From NCBI GenBank assembly GCA_900554545.1, contig USHW01000010.1:1-59644 (forward strand): a DNA stretch of 59,644 bases, in the 5' to 3' direction. A program made the position numbers and the translations under genes. Below the pieces are notes generated by a model, which worked only from the letters and a program-made list of their open reading frames with translations, was not told the origin of the DNA and ran no database searches. Origin of the DNA: an uncultured Prevotella sp. (GTDB lineage: Bacteria; Bacteroidota; Bacteroidia; Bacteroidales; Bacteroidaceae). The stretch's first letter is position 1. Each line of letters begins with the position of its first letter. Of the stretch, positions 52,902 to 59,644 are shown piece by piece.

Positions 52902-55709
52902 TTAACTATTTATGTTTTCCAAAATCGCCTTAAGTTCAGAATTCGCATTTATGTCATAGTCGGGTAATTCACTCGCTAATATGTAGCCGCACCTTAGCTG
53001 TTGTTGCCATCTCCAAACTTTTTTATATTGGGGGAAACGTGCAAGAAACTTCCTGTCTCCGGCAACAAATGATTTTCCAGACAACATTTCTTTCAGTTTG
53101 TTCAAATCAGATAACAAATTGATGTTTTCTGTACTACCGTCATTGTCGATCAGACTTGTGTCAATATTCAGTTTAAGTTCTGTATTCTTCTTGAACAACT
53201 TTTGTTTGTCGCTGTCCTTGAGGAACTTGAAACCGAACGAGCTTGCAAAATCATTAAACTGTATTGACAGATAGTCAGAGATTATGCCGACAGATACTGA
53301 TTTATCTATATTGGAAATATAATCATTTACTTTTTCTATAAAAGCCTGCCTTACGTCCATCATTTTATATAATGACCACAATGAAGACATAATGGTTGAA
53401 ACGGCCGGTAATGTATTTTCATAACTATTGACTACACGTGTCATCAGAACCTTGTCATGCCATAAACCTTCAACACTTGCCACGATATTATCGGCCCTGC
53501 TAACCATCATCTGACTTTTTGAAAGTAGCTTGTCAAGGTCAATGCTTCCTAATTCGCTACGGCATTCGTCTTCATCGTTTACGCCAAGATAAGCACATAG
53601 CCTGTCAAGATTTTCATCCCTTGACAAAGACGTATCCATTCCTGCTGCCATGAAAATCTGTGCCTCCTCGTCGTTCATCGGCATAGGCTGCTCTTCGCCC
53701 AATATTAATGAATTTATAAGTTCATAGATTTCGGGTTCAGATATCATCATCGTATCAAGGAACTTACCGAAAGCGTAAGCATCACGACCTATCATGCGGT
53801 CGATTTGCACACAAGCCCTTCCTGCTTGCCGTTTGGCCAAATTCAATTGTTCTTCATTTGTGTCTGGATGGTAATATTGCTCAAGAAATGACGACATGCC
53901 ATTCCTGATTTGCTTTATGTCATTGTCAAACTTGTCTTCACGGGCATGTGAAACATTAGGTGCAAGCGTGTTAAGGCTGTTTATAATCCGCAATGTCCCG
54001 TCTTTGGCGCATGATGCGGCACTTTCCCATGCTTCGTTTGGATCCGAGAAGTGAAGCTGAACAAAGTCATTAGATATAAATGACTTCTTCAAGTCTGAAA
54101 AAAATGTCGGATAATTGGCTGGACGTACAGGTTCTCCTGATTCAGGATGACCTGCCCGTGGATCATACCCATTATATATTGTTTTGGAATACTTGAAATC
54201 CCTAAGCATATAGATGTTTTGGAATTGTTTTGTAGAAACGCTCCAGTCATTGAACCAATGCTTGTCATCACCTAAGGACTTAAGCACTTCTTTCTCCAAT
54301 ACTACATTAAAACGCCTATTCCAACGGGCATCAAGAGAATAAGTATCTCCGGCCGTTTCGTCTTGGTATTCAAGGTCTTTGTTAAACCATGTACTTATTA
54401 CGAACAATGGCGGTATTACTGAAGTTTTTATATATTCTTCACGTCTACGAGGGTCTGCACCTATATTTTCAGTCACCCATTTGTCCAATAATCCGCCCAT
54501 TGAGCTTTCTCCGCTCATACTGTTATTATGGCAAAACAACAAAGAACTTATACGTTTTGCTGCAGAATACTTGTTGAAGAGATAAGCAACTTTTCCTCGT
54601 CGCAATACAGTTGAAAGGTTTTTGCCTTCCCCAAGTTTATCCTGTTTTATTTGTTCTGGACGACGGGCACCAGGGAAATCAAGAATGTCCAAATCTTTAA
54701 GGAACGGATGTGTATCTGACATTTCCTCGTCAAGACTAAAGCTCAACTCTGCTATCAATGAACTGAAAAAAGACTTTTCCAAATTTATTGACTTGCCGTC
54801 TACCTCTGTCTTTACTTCAGCCATAGGTTCATATTCACTGCCAGTGTCTTCGGGGTCGCCATACATTTCATCAAGACGTGCTACGTCTAACAGTGTGCCT
54901 TTACGTTTAAGTACAGAATCAAAACAGGTGTAAACAATAGGTTTGTATTCCAACTTTTCATAAGCAGCCATCATGTCTGCCCATAAACGGCCAATTTCAC
55001 TTTGGCGGTTCCATAGAATTTGTAATAAGCTTGATATTTGACTCTTGCTTAAATCGTAAACATTTTGTACAAGGAAGTTGAATAAATCACTATTAAGCAC
55101 TTTGTCGCACTTCTTGCTTAAAGTAGACGAATTCAATAAATACTCTTTTATATCAAGAACATCATCCTCACCTATTATCTGTTGTTTATTGACAGGCTTT
55201 TCAGGAATAATATTTTTTACAAACTCATTAATTTCGTCTTTTGACAGTACTTCATTTAACGAGTAATCAACTTGATTATAATACGCCTCACAAAGTATCA
55301 ATACAATATCTGTCACCGAAAGCAATCTTACTTTAAGATAATTAGTCGGTGTAATTATGGCTTTTGTCGTGAAACGGGTTATAACGCCGGTAGCTTCTAT
55401 GGTTGAGTTAGGACGACTTGGATTGATTTCGCTTATAAAGTCATATTGTTTTTCGCCGTCCGTAACAGCAAAAGGATGATTGGGGCTTGAAAGCATCGCA
55501 CTTATTAGGTACGATTTACCCATTTGGCTCTCGCCGAAAGCAGCCGAAGAGCAAGGCTCACTGATAGCATATTGTATTTTCTTTAAGCCTCGACGATAGT
55601 TTATTAATTTCTTTTTGTATTCCAACTGCTCCGCCTTAGGTACATATTTCAACCATCCTAAAGCTTCATTTACAGTTGTTAATTGTTTATTTATTAATTG
55701 AGCATCCAT
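52902..55709 (-). CDS. SrfC-like large P-loop NTPase (putative virulence factor family)
   Basis: This 935-residue protein belongs, by its arrangement, to the SrfC ('Virul_Fac') family. The P-loop is FGESQMGKSYLISA (Gly59-Ser66), a G3-like ILDFPGARRPEQ lies near residue 343, and long helical domains follow to the C-terminus, as in dynamin-like NTPases. In Salmonella SrfC lies with SrfA and SrfB, and the biochemical role is not settled. Here it starts 11 bp after the SrfB-like gene. The helical regions, such as GKFLDTMMISEPEIYELI, have no known domain. It probably couples GTP or ATP hydrolysis to assembly with SrfB. Confidence 0.82.
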   Translation of the reverse strand: MDAQLINKQLTTVNEALGWLKYVPKAEQLEYKKKLINYRRGLKKIQYAISEPCSSAAFGESQMGKSYLISAMLSSPNHPFAVTDGEKQYDFISEINPSRPNSTIEATGVITRFTTKAIITPTNYLKVRLLSVTDIVLILCEAYYNQVDYSLNEVLSKDEINEFVKNIIPEKPVNKQQIIGEDDVLDIKEYLLNSSTLSKKCDKVLNSDLFNFLVQNVYDLSKSQISSLLQILWNRQSEIGRLWADMMAAYEKLEYKPIVYTCFDSVLKRKGTLLDVARLDEMYGDPEDTGSEYEPMAEVKTEVDGKSINLEKSFFSSLIAELSFSLDEEMSDTHPFLKDLDILDFPGARRPEQIKQDKLGEGKNLSTVLRRGKVAYLFNKYSAAKRISSLLFCHNNSMSGESSMGGLLDKWVTENIGADPRRREEYIKTSVIPPLFVISTWFNKDLEYQDETAGDTYSLDARWNRRFNVVLEKEVLKSLGDDKHWFNDWSVSTKQFQNIYMLRDFKYSKTIYNGYDPRAGHPESGEPVRPANYPTFFSDLKKSFISNDFVQLHFSDPNEAWESAASCAKDGTLRIINSLNTLAPNVSHAREDKFDNDIKQIRNGMSSFLEQYYHPDTNEEQLNLAKRQAGRACVQIDRMIGRDAYAFGKFLDTMMISEPEIYELINSLILGEEQPMPMNDEEAQIFMAAGMDTSLSRDENLDRLCAYLGVNDEDECRSELGSIDLDKLLSKSQMMVSRADNIVASVEGLWHDKVLMTRVVNSYENTLPAVSTIMSSLWSLYKMMDVRQAFIEKVNDYISNIDKSVSVGIISDYLSIQFNDFASSFGFKFLKDSDKQKLFKKNTELKLNIDTSLIDNDGSTENINLLSDLNKLKEMLSGKSFVAGDRKFLARFPQYKKVWRWQQQLRCGYILASELPDYDINANSELKAILENINS

Positions 55710-55720
55710 AATCTTAACCT

Positions 55721-58700
55721 TTAGCTGTTAGCTTTAATATTAATGTTAAACGCTCCAGAGTCAAGCCAATAACAATCCGGGTCATTAAGGCTTTGTATGG
55801 TTAACGCAAAATCATTCGCTGCTATATCTCTGTCCCTATCACTGTCACCTTCGACTGATACAATGCTCAAATGCTCCTTATCACCGTCATAATCATCCCT
55901 TTCAAATGTAAAGGTAAACGGAGCATTACTCATAAGGTTGTCTTCATATTCACGGGACAAATACTGTTTTTCACTGTCTGTTAGTGTCCTGTCAGAATAT
56001 TTGTTGATTATTTTTTTCAATATGTTGTCATGGTTTAGTTCAAGTACATAGAAAGGACGTACAGGATAAAGCGTAAAATCAAATTGCTTACTGCCAATGT
56101 ATGCAGGTAATGAATTTAGTTTAAGTTGTCCTTCCGCTATATCTGGGGTTATAAAACATTTATTATCCCGGACAAAAGAGTCCTTTAATATAAAATATTC
56201 AGTTGTCGGCGTTAAATCTTCTCCTAATGCAGACAGGTCAAGAGAAAAATTATTCAAGCCCCCGGCATTTGCGGCTAAATATCCAATCATAGCCCCTACC
56301 GGAACTACACTTTTAGAATTAGTCAAATAGCCGAATTCATCAGCAAATGGATACCAACGGCCAATACGATATTTATTGAGAATTATCAACTGGTTCGGAT
56401 TTCCATTAAAATACCTCAAAAAGATGTCTTTTATAGGCTGTAGAGAAGTTGGACGGCCTGATAGAATAACAATGTCACAATCTTGCGAATACATGATAGT
56501 AGCTACATTTTCAAGCAAATCACTCATTGTGTGTTCTATTACTTTTGAAATGACCTTGCTATCGTATAACCAGTTTATATCAGTCAAAGGAAATCCGAAG
56601 TGCTGTTTAAAGCATTCCTGAACAGTTATGCTCGGTTTGTTTCTTGAAAAGATTTCGTCAAATGATATCTCACGGTAAGTTTCTTCGTGGCTTAACAAAT
56701 CTAAGAAATAGCTTATTATAGGTAAGCATACTTGCAAATTGAAGTCTCGTCGCATGATTCTGTCTTTAAACGACAAATGATTATTGTCTTCCCCAAAGAA
56801 CTGATATAGAAGGCGCCTGATTTCATCGTCGTCCTTACCACGTTTGGACAACTCATTCTCTATTATACCGTTTTTACCTTGTATTAACACATTCTCAATG
56901 ATGACTTTCATCATATCGTCACCTGCATAATCAAAACTGTCCCAAAACTTAGGTATAGGTTTCAGCCTTGATGGATTATTATCATTGTATTCGTATTTGC
57001 ATACCATTACATCACTTGTTCCGGCACCAATATCCAATGACCCAATAACGATGGAGTCATGCTTTGTTCCATCTTCGGAGTTTCGTTTATGCCCATATAA
57101 ATTGAAAAATTCACGGCTGTTATTTAAATATGTTTCCGAGAATTGTCCATACAGGTAGACAAATTGAGAACATGTTGCTTCATCGAATATCCATTGAGGG
57201 TGTTCTGTCTTAATTGATAAATTGGGGATAACCTTTATGTCCATAGGTATGGCCGTATTGTCAATATTCCCATAAAATTTGTTTAAGACAAACAAGGCGT
57301 CTTGCAAGCTGTTATGTAAAGAGATTTGTTCTTTCTTCGACATTGCTGTTGGACAAGTAAGAATTATTTTACTAAGACGGCGTGGCATACTTTTCTTACC
57401 ATGAAAATCCCTATACTCAAGACTGTTTATTTGTACTTGTGCTTGAGAAATGATTTCAAGGAAAGCGAATGTCATTAGTGTTTTACGGGAGTAATGTAAG
57501 CCAACACCAAATCCGTCTTTGTCTATTGAACCATCGTCACTGAAGTAATTACTAATGCCTTCTATTATTGGTTCTTCATTCTTACTATCTGCAGTCATCC
57601 TAATACAACGCCATTCTTCCTGCCTTGGTTTATTATCCCAAAGATAACGTTTAGGGCTTGAATATGTGGACAATATTTCATCTCCGTCTGCTAATCCTAT
57701 TGCTTGATGGGTTAGAGCTTCTGCCTCTTCACCCAGTCGTACAATGCTTGGCCAGATGAACTGATTGCTATTACGCATCGTGTTCTTTCCAAAAGAGACT
57801 TTTTGAAAAGCAATACGCATATCGAATGATGTTCTAGTCATATTCAATGTGCAATCATCATTCACAGGGGTGGTAAAATTTTGTAACTGTAAAGGCTTAA
57901 CTCTTGTGAAGTCATTATTCTCAAAAAGTATTGCGGCTGTACGTGAATTTCCTATATCAATTATCATCTCAACATCCATTTGTTTTACATTCCTTTCACG
58001 TATAAGTCGCACCTCTGGTAATATTTCTGATTTAGATAAATAGTTCACTAACAATAAATATGTGGCAAGAAACGCATATTTATGCTCACCTTCTTTTACC
58101 TTGATGTCCTCAAGGTCAGACACTCCATGTACCATCTGCATAAGGTAGTTCCTTATCCACGAATTTCGACCAGAGCAGAAATCCAGCAAACTTAAAGCAT
58201 TACCTGATATCTTAAAATGCTTGTCTCGTTCAGAGTCACTAACAAATGACGGACATTCTTCATAATTATCTGGCTCTTTATAAACAGCTCTTGTGTCGAA
58301 TGCCATTAATATTATTGCTTTAGTTTTTCCCTTTTCAGTGACTTTGGGAATAATCTTACACCTAACCCAATTATATGGGCCATTTTTCAAACGGCCAGCT
58401 GAATCAAGTTCAAAATAAGGCAATGGTAGCCAATTGTTGTATAAGGATGAGTATTTGCATCTACGCTCATCATTTAGCCGCATAACGAAGATATCCGTTG
58501 CATTTTCCAGGTCACCTTCATATATAATTTCAATATTCGGATTAGCTAAAACTTCTTGTTCACTAACGTTCAGATTACCTTCATCATCTAAAAAACGACA
58601 AGCCTCTAGGTCCGACATTCTTACAACCTTTTCACTCTCTTGCAACAAATAAGCAAATTCTAAATTAGTCTGCACTTCATCCTCATCAAACCATTCATGA

Positions 58701-58792
58701 AAAAGTTGTTTTGACGTATTACTAAAATCAAATTCTATTTCTTTAACATAGAATTGAATACCTGAATTAGCTATTAATGAATATTCTTCCAT
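55721..58792 (-). CDS. SrfB-like actin/Hsp70-fold ATPase
   Basis: This 1023-residue protein has the length and motifs of the SrfB family. The ASKHA nucleotide-binding fold starts at about residue 275 with the phosphate-1 motif IIDIGNSRTAAILF. Phosphate-2 is SLDIGAGTSDVMV near residue 586, and the adenosine motif is DIVILSGRPTSL near 775. The N-terminal 270 residues are beta-rich and not recognised. The C-terminal 120 residues end in a beta-like segment. It is the first gene of the ten-gene operon. Inference: an ATP-driven cytoplasmic clamp or filament that acts with SrfC. Confidence 0.86.
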   Translation of the reverse strand: MEEYSLIANSGIQFYVKEIEFDFSNTSKQLFHEWFDEDEVQTNLEFAYLLQESEKVVRMSDLEACRFLDDEGNLNVSEQEVLANPNIEIIYEGDLENATDIFVMRLNDERRCKYSSLYNNWLPLPYFELDSAGRLKNGPYNWVRCKIIPKVTEKGKTKAIILMAFDTRAVYKEPDNYEECPSFVSDSERDKHFKISGNALSLLDFCSGRNSWIRNYLMQMVHGVSDLEDIKVKEGEHKYAFLATYLLLVNYLSKSEILPEVRLIRERNVKQMDVEMIIDIGNSRTAAILFENNDFTRVKPLQLQNFTTPVNDDCTLNMTRTSFDMRIAFQKVSFGKNTMRNSNQFIWPSIVRLGEEAEALTHQAIGLADGDEILSTYSSPKRYLWDNKPRQEEWRCIRMTADSKNEEPIIEGISNYFSDDGSIDKDGFGVGLHYSRKTLMTFAFLEIISQAQVQINSLEYRDFHGKKSMPRRLSKIILTCPTAMSKKEQISLHNSLQDALFVLNKFYGNIDNTAIPMDIKVIPNLSIKTEHPQWIFDEATCSQFVYLYGQFSETYLNNSREFFNLYGHKRNSEDGTKHDSIVIGSLDIGAGTSDVMVCKYEYNDNNPSRLKPIPKFWDSFDYAGDDMMKVIIENVLIQGKNGIIENELSKRGKDDDEIRRLLYQFFGEDNNHLSFKDRIMRRDFNLQVCLPIISYFLDLLSHEETYREISFDEIFSRNKPSITVQECFKQHFGFPLTDINWLYDSKVISKVIEHTMSDLLENVATIMYSQDCDIVILSGRPTSLQPIKDIFLRYFNGNPNQLIILNKYRIGRWYPFADEFGYLTNSKSVVPVGAMIGYLAANAGGLNNFSLDLSALGEDLTPTTEYFILKDSFVRDNKCFITPDIAEGQLKLNSLPAYIGSKQFDFTLYPVRPFYVLELNHDNILKKIINKYSDRTLTDSEKQYLSREYEDNLMSNAPFTFTFERDDYDGDKEHLSIVSVEGDSDRDRDIAANDFALTIQSLNDPDCYWLDSGAFNINIKANS

Positions 58793-58913
58793 TGTAAAGT
58801 TCTTTCATGATTTTATTCGCCGATTTAGTCCTTGTTGGCGATATTACTTTCAAGCAATTTATATGCTTAGGTCTGAAATATTAAGTCCAAAACGTGATGG
58901 TTGTTTTAGACAT

Positions 58914-59141
58914 AAAAAAAACGTGGACTAATAACTTCGTCTACGCTCTCTTCGGTATCGGCAAACACCTTGCAGTCATATACGAGTAAAAGCCCACGCC
59001 ATACGGCGTGAGCATCAACTTTTACTCTAGACTGCTTTCTTAATATAATTTGCCGATTTTTAAGAGAGCCAGAATATAAGCTAACGCTTCAATTATGTCT
59101 TTATATGAGATTTTTTATATCATAGGCATGATTTGTTGATA
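58914..59141 (-). ncRNA. Structured RNA upstream of the Srf-like operon (6S-like or leader)
   Basis: On the minus strand the sequence folds into a long rod: 59069-59062 with 58952-58945 (8 bp), 59057-59049 with 58965-58957 (9 bp), 59035-59030 with 58977-58972 (6 bp), 59027-59019 with 58992-58984 (9 bp), and a capping stem 59013-59005 with 59000-58992 sharing one base. An internal bubble of 13 and 6 nt divides it. A terminator stem (58945-58939 with 58928-58922) and eight T residues end it. A rod with one large bubble recalls 6S RNA. The operon's first gene begins 121 bp further on, so a leader role is also possible. Confidence 0.65.
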
Positions 59142-59147
59142 ATGCCA

Positions 59148-59155
59148 CAAAGATA
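59148..59155 (-). promoter_or_regulatory. Promoter of the structured RNA and maybe of the Srf-like operon
   Basis: On the minus strand TATCTTTG (59155-59148) fits the Bacteroidetes -7 element, and transcription would begin a few bases downstream, near 59141. No TTTG is seen at the normal -33 spacing. No other TAnnTTTG stands between the RNA's terminator and the start of the SrfB-like gene. Confidence 0.5.
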
Positions 59156-59181
59156 CGAAAAAGTATTGAATGTTCCAGATA

Positions 59182-59644
59182 AAAATAGGAAAATACAGAT
59201 ATTTTTATAAAAATGATGCTTATATCCGGGAAAATAATTGAAAAGTCTATCGTAATGATTTTAATCACAAGTAAAAATATTTTTATGTATTTTATTATTA
59301 AATAAAACTCAAAGCCTTAATAATGAGGGATTGCGATACGACAAATATCACCCTTATCCGACAGCTTATAAAAATGGTTGGTTCGGATTATCGTTCGGCT
59401 TGTAGGAATAGAAAATAACAACAAATCTACAGGTCGAATAACAATCAGGCAAGAGGCACCACTATGAGGAATTTGTGGAAAAGGCGGTGGCAAGAAAAGA
59501 CCGTCAGTTTAAGGCCTTGGTGACGACCCATACGGAAACTATTTGCCTTGAGTGCATCTTTGTGGAAATATGGTGAACCTAAAGCAAGGGTCGGGACATT
59601 GTGTGAAGAGCATGGTGTTTCGGCTTTTTTATTTTTTCTCCATC
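59182..59644. other. Gene-free window end
   Basis: About 460 bp of AT-rich, then mixed sequence without a supported gene on either strand. Short words such as GGTCGGGACATTGTGTGAAG near the end could be the edge of a gene or element beyond the window. Confidence 0.3.

Noticed and set aside
40250..58792. Type VI or type IX secretion operon
   Set aside because: None of the hallmark parts (sheath, VgrG, TssM, PorV/SprA-type proteins) is present; the SrfB/SrfC motifs fit better.

Overview
The window reads as a Bacteroidetes (Bacteroidales, probably Prevotellaceae-like) chromosome segment carrying a large accessory region. The evidence is: Bacteroidetes-type promoters (TTTG, about 20 bp, TAnnTTTG) in front of several genes; Bacteroidetes-type tyrosine recombinases, a BT4734-type primase-like protein and a radical SAM 'mobile pair'; and families of short intergenic repeats of the kind common in Prevotella-like genomes. 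The genus is an inference.

Layout. 1-14.4 kb, GC-rich core-like DNA: dapF, a Cof-type HAD phosphatase, a three-gene RND efflux operon, an AlkD-like repair protein, an AraC regulator with a Tat/lipoprotein aldo-keto reductase carrying two Fe-S motifs, argS and a small RNase H. 14.5-23.3 kb: a minus-strand type I restriction-modification operon in the order half-size hsdS, hsdM, fic, full hsdS, hsdR and a YgjP-like metallopeptidase. 23.6-25.1 kb: an acetyltransferase, a low-molecular-weight tyrosine phosphatase and a tRNA with anticodon CAU. 25.1-32.2 kb, AT-richer: an integrated element beside the tRNA, with an integrase and a replication module (RepA-like ATPase, SF2 helicase-like protein, BT4734-type primase-like protein) plus two iteron-like repeat sets. 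32.5-38.3 kb: a second mobile element with its own integrase, a RhuM-like protein, radical SAM mobile pair A/B, an MBL-fold hydrolase and an AraC regulator. 38.4-40.0 kb: four small unknown genes.

The most interesting part is 40.2-58.8 kb: ten minus-strand genes with mostly very short gaps, ending at an intrinsic terminator. They encode an SrfB-like actin/Hsp70-fold ATPase, an SrfC-like large P-loop NTPase, a membrane-anchored subtilisin protease with InlB-type repeats and a propeptide-like region, a four-helix membrane protein, a second GTPase with N-terminal helical repeats, two single-pass inner-membrane proteins (one PEGA-like), a secreted coiled-coil protein, a TPR plus beta-barrel outer-membrane protein, and a WG-repeat lipoprotein. 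The predicted locations run from cytoplasm to outer membrane, so I propose one envelope-spanning, NTP-driven machine built around SrfB/SrfC. No SrfA-like gene is visible. A strongly structured RNA with its own promoter and terminator lies directly upstream and is either an independent (6S-like) RNA or an attenuating leader.

Limits: domain calls come from reading motifs by eye. No similarity search, structure prediction or GC calculation was run.
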